This document shows positions 46,543-55,786 of a stretch of DNA of 64,000 nucleotides, in pieces (the stretch's first letter is position 1; each line of letters begins with the position of its first letter). Position numbers and translations under genes: made by a program. Location of the stretch: the NCBI RefSeq assembly GCF_002836595.1, contig NZ_PJBB01000003.1:2789001-2853000 (forward strand). The letters are read 5' to 3'. Under the pieces are notes generated by a model. It made no database searches, was not told where the DNA came from, and saw only the letters and a list, made by a program, of their open reading frames with translations. This DNA comes from Tenacibaculum sp. Bg11-29 (lineage in GTDB: Bacteria; Bacteroidota; Bacteroidia; Flavobacteriales; Flavobacteriaceae).

Positions 46543-48635
46543 TGAGTCAGGATAAAATTGATATACTAGAAAGGGCTCTAAAAAGAGAGAAGGCTGCAAG
46601 AAAAATAGCTGAAAAAATCTTAGAAGATAAATCAAGAGAGTTATATTCAATATCTGAAGAATTAAAAGAAACAAATTTAAAATTAGAAGAATTATTAAAA
46701 GAAAAATCATCACAATTAAAAGGAGTCTTTGAGAATATCAATGACTCTTATTTAATAATGGACTTAACAGGAAATGTTCTTAAAATGAATGAAACAGCTG
46801 TAGCGTTTTTTGGGTATGATATTTCAAAAGAAAAATTAAATGTAGTAAATCTTATTTATCCAGAAGATAATATTTATGCTTTTGAATCTTTTAATGAATT
46901 GTATAAAACAGGAGCCTTTTCAAATTATACCGCTAGAATTTTAACTAAAGAGAAAGAAGTTAAATGGGTTCAAATAAATGCTAGTTTAATATATGATAAA
47001 AAGGGTAAAAAAATTGCAGCTCAAGGAATAATTAGAAACATTACTGCTTCAAAAAAAACGACTGAATTAATAGAAGAACAAAAAAAAGAATTAGATGTAA
47101 TTGTCGAGAATTCATCATTAGGTATTGCACTTACACAGCATGGTAATTTTTTAAAAACTAACAGTGTTTTTCAAAATTTTTTAGGGTATTCAGAAGATGA
47201 ATTCCTTGAGTTAACGATAAAGGATGTTTCTTTTAAAGAGGATTATCCGCAGTCTAAAAAGTATTTAGAAGAAATGATAAGTGGTGAGATTGATCATTTC
47301 GTACTAGATAAAAGATATAAAAGAAAAAACGGATCTATTTTATGGGCAAAAGCGAATGTTAATGCAGTAAGAGATTCTTTTGGTGAAATAAAATATCAAG
47401 TAGCACTTGTTGAAGATGTTACTTTAGATAGAGAGAGAACATTGATTATTGATATGATTAATGATCTAGCAAAATCTATTCTTGGAAAGGACAATGTTTA
47501 TGAGATAGCATGGGAAGTAACTCAAAAAATAGCAAAATATTTAGATTCTAAAGATTGTGTTATTTATTTAGTAAATGATAAAAATAATACACTAGAACAA
47601 ATTGCATCATATAATTTGCAATTGAATAAAGAAATGGTGAAAAATTATGTTTTACCCATTGACAAAGGAATTGTAGGAAGTGTCGTAAAATCGGGAAAAG
47701 GAGAAATTGTTAATGATACTTCTAAAGATGGCAGGTATATTATAGAAGATGAAAGACGTTTTTCTGAAATATCAGTACCAATAATAAGCGAAGGTAAGGT
47801 TATAGGAGTTATAGATTCAGAACATATTAATAAAAACTACTATAGAGAAGAACATTTAAAAGCTTTAGAAAATATTGCAAGCTTAGTTTCTATACAGTTA
47901 AAAAGTGCAATAAATATAAAAGAGAGAAAAATAATAGAATTAAAAAATATTAAACTTTTAAATCAATTAGAAAAGAGTAATGATCAATTACATGAATACG
48001 CACATATTGTTTCTCACGATTTAAAATCTCCGTTAAGAAGTATCGATGCTTTAGTTTCTTGGATTAAATCAGATAATGAAGATCAGCTTGATAAAGCAAC
48101 ATTAGAAAATTTTGATTTAATTGGTACTACACTTGAAACTATGGAAAAGTTAATTTCTAATGTTTTAGAATACTCTAGTGCAGGTTCAGATACAAATGAA
48201 AAAGAAGATGTTGATTTAAATATTACTTTAAATGATTTAAGAAAAATATTATTTATACCTGAAAATATATCAATTAGCATATTAAAAAAACTTCCTATAG
48301 TTAAGGGTGATAAAACTAAGTATCAACAATTGTTTCAGAATTTTTTAAGCAATGCGATTAAGTTTAGTGATAAAGAAGTTGGAATTATAGAGGTAGATTA
48401 CAGTGAAAAGAAAACTTTTCATCAGTTTTCTATAAAAGATAATGGGATAGGGATTGAAAAAAAATATCATGATAAAATTTTTCAAGTATTTCATTCATTA
48501 AATAAAAGAGAAGACTCTACAGGTATTGGATTATCTATTGTTCGAAAAATAATTGATTTAAATGAGGGAGATATTTGGTTAGAAAGTGAACCTAATAAAG
48601 GAACTACATTTTACTTTACCATAAAAAAGGATTAA
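46542..48635 (+). CDS. PAS-PAS-GAF sensor histidine kinase (H-NOX partner)
   Basis: 697 residues, soluble with no membrane helices. An N-terminal coiled coil (about 1-65) is followed by PAS1 (about 66-180, LKGVFENINDSYLIMDLTGN), PAS2 (about 181-300, with PAC ending QVALVEDVTLDRER) and GAF (about 305-465, LDSKDCVIYLVNDKNNTLEQ). HisKA follows with H492 in AHIVSHDLKSPLRS, then HATPase (FQNFLSNAIKFS, DNGIGIEKKYHDKIF, GIGLSIVRKIIDL). Coupled to H-NOX by a one-base overlap and abutting the FIST gene. By analogy with H-NOX-associated kinases, its activity should be set by NO-bound H-NOX. Confidence 0.95.
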   Translation: MSQDKIDILERALKREKAARKIAEKILEDKSRELYSISEELKETNLKLEELLKEKSSQLKGVFENINDSYLIMDLTGNVLKMNETAVAFFGYDISKEKLNVVNLIYPEDNIYAFESFNELYKTGAFSNYTARILTKEKEVKWVQINASLIYDKKGKKIAAQGIIRNITASKKTTELIEEQKKELDVIVENSSLGIALTQHGNFLKTNSVFQNFLGYSEDEFLELTIKDVSFKEDYPQSKKYLEEMISGEIDHFVLDKRYKRKNGSILWAKANVNAVRDSFGEIKYQVALVEDVTLDRERTLIIDMINDLAKSILGKDNVYEIAWEVTQKIAKYLDSKDCVIYLVNDKNNTLEQIASYNLQLNKEMVKNYVLPIDKGIVGSVVKSGKGEIVNDTSKDGRYIIEDERRFSEISVPIISEGKVIGVIDSEHINKNYYREEHLKALENIASLVSIQLKSAINIKERKIIELKNIKLLNQLEKSNDQLHEYAHIVSHDLKSPLRSIDALVSWIKSDNEDQLDKATLENFDLIGTTLETMEKLISNVLEYSSAGSDTNEKEDVDLNITLNDLRKILFIPENISISILKKLPIVKGDKTKYQQLFQNFLSNAIKFSDKEVGIIEVDYSEKKTFHQFSIKDNGIGIEKKYHDKIFQVFHSLNKREDSTGIGLSIVRKIIDLNEGDIWLESEPNKGTTFYFTIKKD

Positions 48636-49781
48636 ATGAAAACAGTACAACTTAAAAGAAAAAATAATTCTGATTGGAAATATTTATCAGAAGAAATAAA
48701 ATTGAAAGAGCCTTTAGTTTTAGTTTTTGGAAATAGATTTTTATTAGAAGGTGAAACTATTTATGAAGAAATAAGAACTATTTTTAAAGATGGTCATATT
48801 GTATTTGGTTCTTCTTGTGGAGACATTTCTTCAGAATCTATTGATGAAAATACTATAACCATTACAGCTATTGAATTTGAGAAAAGTAATTTTGTAATAA
48901 AGACGACTAATTTTTTAGATTCGGGTTTAGATTCAAAAATAGATAGTTTTTTAGTAGGTAAAGAATTAATTAATCAATTTTCTGAAGAAGGATTAAAACA
49001 TGTATTTATTGTTTCAGAAGGAAGCTTTATAAATGGTAGTCAATTAACAAAAGGAATGAATGCTGCTACAAATGATAATTTGTTAATTACAGGAGCTTTG
49101 TGTGGTGATGATGCAAGGTTTGAGAAAACAATATCATCTTATAATGAAAATCCTAAACCTGGAGAAATAGTTGCGATTGGTTTATATGGAGAATCTTTAG
49201 AAGTAACTTTTTCTATTAATGGAGGTTGGACTCCTTTTGGTCCAGAAAGAATAGTCACAAAATCTAAAGGGAATATTTTATATGAATTAGATAATTTATT
49301 AGCATTAGATTTATACAAAAAATATTTAGGAGAAAACTCTAAAGAGCTACCTGGAGCAGCTTTATTATATCCGTTAAAAGTAAAGTCAACAAATGATAAA
49401 CAATCTATTGTTAGAACAATTCTAAATATAAATGAAGAGGATAATTCAATGATATTGGCAGGAGATATTTTAGAGAATTCTAAAGTACAGTTAATGATGA
49501 CTAATGTTGATAATATTGTTAATGCAGCAGAAATAGCAGCTATAAATGCAAATAAATATAGACAAAATAAGCCACAATTAGCTATTTTAGTTAGTTGTAT
49601 TGGTAGAAAATTAGTGTTAGATCAAAGAGTAGAAGAAGAAGTAGAAGAGGTAATAGAAGTTATTGGTAATCAAACCACTTTTTGTGGGTTTTATTCCTAT
49701 GGAGAGATAGCTCCGTTTAATGGAGAAAATAATTGTCAATTACATAATCAAACAATGACGGTAACGCTAATAAGCGAATAA
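48636..49781 (+). CDS. FIST-domain sensor (NosP-like candidate)
   Basis: 381 residues. FIST N domain (about 25-215): EPLVLVFGNRFLLEGETIYE, HIVFGSSCGDISSESID, GLKHVFIVSEGSFINGSQL, LITGALCGDDARF. FIST C domain (about 230-365): LPGAALLYPLKVKS, then LAILVSCIGRKLVLDQRVEE and CGFYSYGEIAPFNGENNCQL. FIST proteins are small-ligand sensors encoded with kinases; the NosP subgroup binds haem and NO. The adjacent H-NOX makes a NosP role attractive, but I have not identified the haem ligand. Starts immediately after the kinase stop and overlaps the next kinase by one base. Confidence 0.93.
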   Translation: MKTVQLKRKNNSDWKYLSEEIKLKEPLVLVFGNRFLLEGETIYEEIRTIFKDGHIVFGSSCGDISSESIDENTITITAIEFEKSNFVIKTTNFLDSGLDSKIDSFLVGKELINQFSEEGLKHVFIVSEGSFINGSQLTKGMNAATNDNLLITGALCGDDARFEKTISSYNENPKPGEIVAIGLYGESLEVTFSINGGWTPFGPERIVTKSKGNILYELDNLLALDLYKKYLGENSKELPGAALLYPLKVKSTNDKQSIVRTILNINEEDNSMILAGDILENSKVQLMMTNVDNIVNAAEIAAINANKYRQNKPQLAILVSCIGRKLVLDQRVEEEVEEVIEVIGNQTTFCGFYSYGEIAPFNGENNCQLHNQTMTVTLISE

Positions 49782-50824
49782 TGAACTCACTTTTAAAAAG
49801 ACAAATTAGAAAGTATTTACCTGAAGAATTGCTATCAGATAAAAAGTTAGAAACTTTTTTGGATGCTATAGATAAATCTTATAAGACATCAGAAAATCAA
49901 TTTGCAATGTTGCAAAGAGCCACAGCGATAAGTTCTGAAGAGCTTTTTGATGCAAATGAAAAATTAAAGGAAGAAACTAATTCTCAAAGAAAAGTTATAG
50001 AGAAACTTAAAAGTGTAATTGACACTCTTAAGTTTTACGATCTAGAACAAGATAAGCCTATAGAAAATTCAGATTCATTAAAACTAGTTGATTTTATTGA
50101 TAATCAAACGAAAGAGATTATTAAAATAAATAAACAAAAAGATTCATTATTAAAAAGTTTAGAACAGCAAAATCAAGAGTTAAATGATTATACTCATATG
50201 ATTTCTCATGATTTAAAAACACCAATACAAAACATTGATGCATTATCTGTTTGGATTAGAGAAGATTATGGAGATTTGTTAGATGGTGAAGGAAAAGATA
50301 GGATAGAATTAATAAGAGAGAATACTCAGAAAATTGATACTTTAGTAAGAGCGATTCATAGGTACTCTACAATTGATAAAGAAGAAGTTAAACGATATAA
50401 TTTAGATTTAGATAAATTATTAAAAACGATTATAAAAGAATTAAACTTACCTGATAATATAAATGTAAACATTCCTGAAAAATTACCGAACATAAAGGGA
50501 GATGATAAAAGAATAGAACAATTGTTTTTAAATTTAATAGATAATTCAATTAAATTTAATGAGAAAGAGAATATAGAAATAGAAATAGGTTTCTCTGAAG
50601 ACGCTACTTTTTGGAAATTTTATATAAAAGATAATGGAAAGGGAATTGATGAGAAATACTTTCAGAAAATTTTTATAGCTTTTTCTAAATTAGAAAATGA
50701 TTACAAGTCTGCAGGAATAGGATTATCTATTGTTAAAAAAATTATAGACCTTTATAAAGGTAATATTTGGATAGAATCTCAACTAAAAGTAGGATCTATC
50801 TTTCATTTTACAATAAAAAAATAA
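49781..50824 (+). CDS. Soluble sensor histidine kinase (FIST partner)
   Basis: 347 residues with no membrane helix. Helical N-terminus (about 1-130) rich in charged heptads, likely a dimer coiled coil contacting FIST. HisKA with H143 in THMISHDLKTPIQNI, HATPase with LFLNLIDNSIKFNEKE, DNGKGIDEKYFQKIF, GIGLSIVKKIIDLYKG. The catalytic core is closely similar to that of the upstream kinase (both have SHDLK and DxIWIES/DIWLES-type endings), suggesting an in-operon duplication in which only the input half differs. Coupled to FIST by a one-base overlap. Confidence 0.94.
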   Translation: MNSLLKRQIRKYLPEELLSDKKLETFLDAIDKSYKTSENQFAMLQRATAISSEELFDANEKLKEETNSQRKVIEKLKSVIDTLKFYDLEQDKPIENSDSLKLVDFIDNQTKEIIKINKQKDSLLKSLEQQNQELNDYTHMISHDLKTPIQNIDALSVWIREDYGDLLDGEGKDRIELIRENTQKIDTLVRAIHRYSTIDKEEVKRYNLDLDKLLKTIIKELNLPDNINVNIPEKLPNIKGDDKRIEQLFLNLIDNSIKFNEKENIEIEIGFSEDATFWKFYIKDNGKGIDEKYFQKIFIAFSKLENDYKSAGIGLSIVKKIIDLYKGNIWIESQLKVGSIFHFTIKK

Positions 50825-50826
50825 TT

Positions 50827-51144
50827 ATGGAAAAACCTAATTTAGAGTATGTTGCTAAGTTAGCAAATGGAGACGAATCTGTAAGTAAAATGCTTATAGA
50901 TGTTATTAAAACTGAATTTCCTGAAGAGAAAAAAGACTATTATGACAGTTTAAAAAATAAGAATTATAAAAAAATTGAAGAAAATGTTCACAGACTTAAA
51001 CATAAAATTAGTATTTTAGGACTTGAAAAAAGTTATAAAATAGCTAATGAATTTGAACATAATCTAAGAGAGCTTAGTTTAGATAAGGTTGAAGATTTTG
51101 AGAAAATTTTAATAGTTATTTCAGTATACTTGAAAACTATTTAA
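50827..51144 (+). CDS. Histidine phosphotransfer (HPt) protein
   Basis: 105 residues from the ATG at 50827, two bases after the kinase stop; an ATG at 50767 would lie inside the kinase. A single four-helix HPt domain. Phospho-accepting H55 sits in EENVHRLKHKISILGLEKSY, matching the HPt pattern HxLKxxxxxLG. Helices LIDVIKTEFPEEKKDYYDSL and ANEFEHNLRELSLDKV flank it. It is the natural hub to collect phosphate from both kinases and pass it to the receiver proteins at either end of the operon. Confidence 0.9.
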   Translation: MEKPNLEYVAKLANGDESVSKMLIDVIKTEFPEEKKDYYDSLKNKNYKKIEENVHRLKHKISILGLEKSYKIANEFEHNLRELSLDKVEDFEKILIVISVYLKTI

Positions 51145-51148
51145 GATT

Positions 51149-51842
51149 ATGAATTGTATTATTGTAGATGATGAAAAAACAGCAAGAGTTATTATTAAAA
51201 CCCTTTGCAATCAGATAAACTCTTTAAAAGTTATTGACGAATTTTCTAATGCAATGGATGCAATAAAGTTTTTGAATTCGAATGATATAGACCTTATTTT
51301 TCTAGATATTCATATGCCAAGTTTTAATGGTTTAGATTTTATAAAAACGCTTAAAAATCCTCCAAAAATAATTTTAACTACTTCTGATCCTAAATTTGCT
51401 ATAGAAGCTTTTGAATATGATTTTATTGTAGATTATTTATTGAAACCTGTTGAGTTACCAAGGTTTGAAAAGGCTATTAAGAAAGCTCAAAAACATGAGA
51501 GTGAAAAAGTTTCAGAAATAATTTCAGAAAACATAAATGATTTTTATGTAAATATAGATAGGCGACTTATAAAGATTGATTTACCAAGTATTTACCTTAT
51601 AGAGGCCAAAGGTGATTATATTAATATAAAAACAGAGAATAAAAATTACGTTGTACATTCTACCTTAAAAAGATGAAGAAGAAAGTTACCAGAATCATTA
51701 TTTCTTAAAATACACCGTTCATATATTATTAATGTTAAAAATTATTGATATTGAAGATAATAGTGTCCTTATAAAAAGAGAAGTTATTCCGGTAAGTCGT
51801 TCTAACAGGCCAGAATTAATGAAACGTTTAAATTTATTGTAA
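51149..51842 (+). pseudogene. LytTR response regulator interrupted by a stop and a frameshift
   Basis: Starts ATG 51149, 4 bases after the HPt gene. The receiver is intact: IIVDDEKTARVI, D53 in LIFLDIHMPSFNGLDF, TTSDPKFAIEAFEYD, K in YLLKPVELPRF. The LytTR domain begins (INDFYVNIDRRLIKIDLPSI, KGDYINIKTENKNYVVHSTL) but hits TGA at 51674. The same frame continues after it with RKLPESLFLKIHRSYIINV. Then a shift near 51735-51745 moves the rest (IDIEDNSVLIKREVIPVSR, then PELMKRLNLL) to another frame, ending at TAA 51840. Two lesions in the DNA-binding half mean a truncated receiver protein of 175 residues at most. Confidence 0.9.
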
Positions 51843-51948
51843 CATAAACGTTAAAAAATTACAACTCATCTATAAATCAGTTGTTTATAACGAATAAAAG
51901 TGTTTTTTTGATAGAGATTTCTTAAATTGATGGTATAAATATAATATC

Positions 51949-54543
51949 ATGAAAAGAAGAACTACTAAATCTACCCCCAATTTACTGTTATTATTACTCT
52001 TATTCTGTATAGGACTAAATGCGCAAAATACTCCTTTTAATTGTGTTTATGATGCATACTTATTTCAATATAACGATGTATATTCTATTGATCTAGCTTC
52101 AGGTAGCTCATATCTTGTCGCAGAAGACGTTACACCAGGAAGTATAAATGCAGCAGCTTATAACCCTGCAGATGGTTTTATATGGGGCTCGTTAAGTACA
52201 CCAGAAAAAACAATAGTACGAATTGGTAATGATTTTGCTACAACAAGCTTTTATGTAGATGAATTACCTAGTAATAATAGATATGTTGGAGATATAAGTC
52301 CTACAGGTGTTTATTACCTTAAAGGAGGAGGAACAACTTACTATAAAATAGATCTAGATCCGAATTCAGCAACATATAGCCAACATTTAGCAACAGAAAA
52401 TTTATCTCAAAATTTAAGTATACATGACTGGGCATTTAATGCAGTAGACGGAAATTTATATGCAGTTGAAAAAAGCTCTAATATATTATATCGTATTAAC
52501 CCAGCAACGAGTATTGTTGAGTCGTTAGGAGAGGTACCAATTTTATCAGGCTTGAATTATACGTACGGAGCTGTTTATTTTGATCTTTCAGGTCGTTTTT
52601 ATGTATCAGCAAATCAAACAGGTACAATATACGTTATACAAAGTGTTCAAGATTTAAGTCCTTCAGATGATATGGATTCAAACTTATTTGCTTTTGGACC
52701 ATCGAGTGCGAGTAATGATGGAGCACGTTGTCCTACAGCACCAGTACTTCAAGAGATTTGTGATAACGGAATAGATGATGATGGTGATGGATTAATTGAT
52801 TGTGAGGATCCTTCATGTTCAGGATATGGAGAATGTGATGTTATTTTACCACCAACTTCAGGAGGAAATGAAGGGGGTTTAGAAAGTAATAGCAGGTTAT
52901 CAGAGCTCATAAATAAAAGAAATTATAATCGTACAAAAATCAATTATAAATTTGATCGTAGTAAAGCAGCTAGAGTTATAAAAACAAAAGATTACAAAAG
53001 AAAAAAAGTAACAGGTTTTGAGTTAAAAGACTTTATACCCTTAGGAATTATAAATGAAGATGTAACAATTGAATCTACGCCTTTAGATTTAGTAGCAATA
53101 ACAAATGCAACAGCTATTTATGCAGTAGATTATATGAAAAGCGGAACTGCTATAGCGTCAATTATGGCTTTAAAAACAGAAAACGGTGTATATGAACATA
53201 CTAAATACATATGTGATCGTTTGCTTGGAGCACAATTAATTTCTGTATCAACAATAGAAATAAACGGACAACAGTTCATTAAATCTTTAATTAAAAATGC
53301 TGATAATACAGTAGAGTTTGTATTAAGCCTTTCGGCAAAGGTTGTAAACAGCGAAACTAATTTCGAAATAGAAAGTCATTGGAATTTAGATAAGTATGAA
53401 ACAGATGTTACTTTTTATAATTTTCAAATATGGTCAAACTCTTTAGATGATTTATATTTATTAGGTAAAGAAGTCGTGAGTTTATTAAATATAGAAAAGC
53501 CAATTTCAACTTATAAAATTTCAACACCACCTACAGTATTTATAAGAAAAGGGAAGTATAACAATGGCGCATTAGATTTACAAGTGGTAAACACAAATGC
53601 AAGTGAAAACGTAAAATTTGATGCAGGTTATAGAATAACAGAAACAAGTGATTTTAAAAACTCAACATCAACAATCGATTTAAGTAAAGAATACATAACA
53701 AATTTACAAGTACCAACAGGAAATTTATTTGATATTGGTTTTAGAATTGGTGATGGTATTGCTACTCCAGATGATTTGTTCATGTCAGACGGTCCTTGGG
53801 GTGTAGATGACTCTGAAACATCTACATCAGTAATAAGTTATAATATATTACCTAATGACTTTACATTTGAAGATAACGAATTTCCTGTAGAAAGAAATGT
53901 TCAACTGTTAGCAACAACAAGTACTTATTTTGCAGCATACAGAGCTTTAACACCTCGTTTTAAACCAGTAGATTTAACAGATTATAATAGTTTTAAATTA
54001 AAAGCTAAAGGAACTGGAAGTTTAGAAATTACGTTTGTAAAGAAAAGTATCTCTTCATTTAATAAGCAATACAAATCAACCATCGTATTAAATAATTCTT
54101 TAGAGAATTATGTAATATCATTTAAAGATTTTAAATCATCAAATGGAGATGAATTAATATTAGATGATGTAGTAACAATTGTATTTACCATGACATCTAA
54201 AGATGGTAGTAATGTAACGAAAGAAATGAACTTGTCTGATATTCGCTTTTCTAAAGAAGAAAAACCATCTGTAGTAATAGTAGGAGATCAAAATAATGTG
54301 GTTATAGCTCCAAACCCGATGACGGCACAAACAAGTTTTCATTTTAACGCAAAAGAAGAAGATAATTTAAAGTTTGTTATATATGACCAATTAGGAAAAT
54401 TAGTATATAAAACAGATTTTAAAGCGAAGACAGGAGAAAATAGAATAATTTTAAATAGACAGTCATTACAAGCAGGGTTATATTTTTGTAAAATAATAAG
54501 TGAAAAATTACCTTACAAGAATGTTAAGTTATTGATTCATTAA
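51949..54543 (+). CDS. T9SS-sorted surface protein with DUF6923-like propeller
   Basis: 864 residues. Signal peptide (LLLLLLLFCIGLNAQ). A DUF6923-like beta-propeller fills about 30-265 (VYSIDLASGSSYLVAEDV, DGNLYAVEKSSNILYRINP). A Cys/Asp-rich calcium-type motif follows (CDNGIDDDGDGLIDCEDPSC). Then about 500 residues homologous to the protein at 55787 (from GGLESNSRLSEL on). The C-terminus is a type A T9SS sorting domain (IAPNPMTAQTSFHF, YDQLGKLVYKTDF, LQAGLYFCKI). Predicted to be exported across the outer membrane and anchored or released. Function unknown. Confidence 0.9.
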   Translation: MKRRTTKSTPNLLLLLLLFCIGLNAQNTPFNCVYDAYLFQYNDVYSIDLASGSSYLVAEDVTPGSINAAAYNPADGFIWGSLSTPEKTIVRIGNDFATTSFYVDELPSNNRYVGDISPTGVYYLKGGGTTYYKIDLDPNSATYSQHLATENLSQNLSIHDWAFNAVDGNLYAVEKSSNILYRINPATSIVESLGEVPILSGLNYTYGAVYFDLSGRFYVSANQTGTIYVIQSVQDLSPSDDMDSNLFAFGPSSASNDGARCPTAPVLQEICDNGIDDDGDGLIDCEDPSCSGYGECDVILPPTSGGNEGGLESNSRLSELINKRNYNRTKINYKFDRSKAARVIKTKDYKRKKVTGFELKDFIPLGIINEDVTIESTPLDLVAITNATAIYAVDYMKSGTAIASIMALKTENGVYEHTKYICDRLLGAQLISVSTIEINGQQFIKSLIKNADNTVEFVLSLSAKVVNSETNFEIESHWNLDKYETDVTFYNFQIWSNSLDDLYLLGKEVVSLLNIEKPISTYKISTPPTVFIRKGKYNNGALDLQVVNTNASENVKFDAGYRITETSDFKNSTSTIDLSKEYITNLQVPTGNLFDIGFRIGDGIATPDDLFMSDGPWGVDDSETSTSVISYNILPNDFTFEDNEFPVERNVQLLATTSTYFAAYRALTPRFKPVDLTDYNSFKLKAKGTGSLEITFVKKSISSFNKQYKSTIVLNNSLENYVISFKDFKSSNGDELILDDVVTIVFTMTSKDGSNVTKEMNLSDIRFSKEEKPSVVIVGDQNNVVIAPNPMTAQTSFHFNAKEEDNLKFVIYDQLGKLVYKTDFKAKTGENRIILNRQSLQAGLYFCKIISEKLPYKNVKLLIH

Positions 54544-54552
54544 AAAAGATTC

Positions 54553-55590
54553 ATTACCTAATTACATAAAATATATTTCACTTTTAGAATTGGTTTTCAA
54601 CTGGTTTTAAAGGTGAAACTTCATTGTTTGATAGGAGTTAATGAGGTTTTTTGAATGAAATGTTTGAGTTATACGTTTAATTTCTGTTTTAATTGATTTT
54701 TAGATATTGGTTTATCCTCTTCCATCTTACAAATCGTTTTATGAAAAATACTGTTATTAAATTGAGAACGATTAATTCTAAAACAAAACTCATCAAGATA
54801 AGCATGAATATGCCATTTACTTACATGTGTTGGTATTGCTCTAAGCCATGATTTAACTTGCATAATCATAATGTGTAATTACTTAAAATTCTTACCGTTA
54901 TTACCATGTTTTTGAGTCAACTATCATAAATTTATTTTAATGGTTCGTATCCTCTCCATTTGTCTGTTATTACTTTAGTAGACGTATTTATATGTTCTTC
55001 AAATATTGGCGTTAATGACTTAGCAGAATAATCTTCAATAAGACTTTACGTAAACTCTTTTTACTTTGTTGTTATCAGTCAATTCTACTGTTGTCACTGC
55101 TTTTCCTTCTTCTTTTCCACCTACAGTAAATTCATCAACATGGATTTTTTTTTTTAAAAGGATATTTTTGGCTACTTTTCATTGATTTACGTACTTTTTG
55201 CATAAAATACCACGCTGTACCTACCTTGTCGTATACTAAAACGTTTTCCCATTTGAATACTCAACTTTTGCTACTAATACTCATCTTAAAAGCGACACAA
55301 AAGGCTTCTTGTAAACCAAATTTGACTTTATGAAACAGTGTGTTCGCGTTGCACTTTCTACGTGATGACAATTATAGCAATGATAGTTGTAACTTGACTT
55401 TTTACATTCTTTTGTATGACCACATTTCATACATTTAAAGCCATCTTGCCATTTTGTTTTTGCCAAATAAGCCCTACAAGCTTCATCATTGGGTAGTTCT
55501 TTTATAAAGTTTAATATATCTACCCCCCCTCAAATTGTTTCATAGAATCTATTTTAATGGGATTAACTCAATAAAATGTAATAGGTAAAT
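54553..55590 (-). mobile_element. Decayed IS1595-family insertion sequence
   Basis: Candidate terminal inverted repeats are ATTACCTAATTACAT (54553-54567) and ATGTAATAGGTAAAT (55576-55590), complementary except for one indel. Between them lies a minus-strand transposase with several frameshifts. The whole element is about 1.04 kb, the right size for this family. I see no intact open frame, so it is not autonomous. It lies between two paralogous T9SS cargo genes. Confidence 0.8.
54669..55556 (-). pseudogene. IS1595-type transposase, multiply frameshifted
   Basis: Read on the minus strand in pieces. Near 55530 MKQFEGG is followed by a G7 run that breaks the frame. VDILNFIKELPNDEACRAYL and then KWQDGFKCMKCGHTKE with a Cys-pair zinc ribbon (about 55380-55530) follow. 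FHKVKFGLQEAFCVAFKMS (about 55330-55275) and the IQMGKRFS and AWYFMQKVRKSMKS pieces come next, then the catalytic-region HVDEFTVGGKEEGKAVTT (about 55145-55090) and TDKWRGYEP. The last frame ends with THVSKWHIHAYLDEFCFRIN (54669-54869). Order and motifs match IS1595-group DDE transposases. At least four frame changes, so inactive. Confidence 0.85.
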
Positions 55591-55786
55591 AATAATTGAC
55601 GTCCTTTTGTTAAATCAAATATATAAAGCTAAAACTTTATATATACTTATTAGGTTTTAAAAATAAATATTGTTTAAACATAAGATATTTGCATCTCATC
55701 TATTTTTAATTACCATATAACTAGTGGTTTAAGTTTGTTTTTAATAAGTGGTTAAATTTATAGTATAAACACTAAACACATATACT

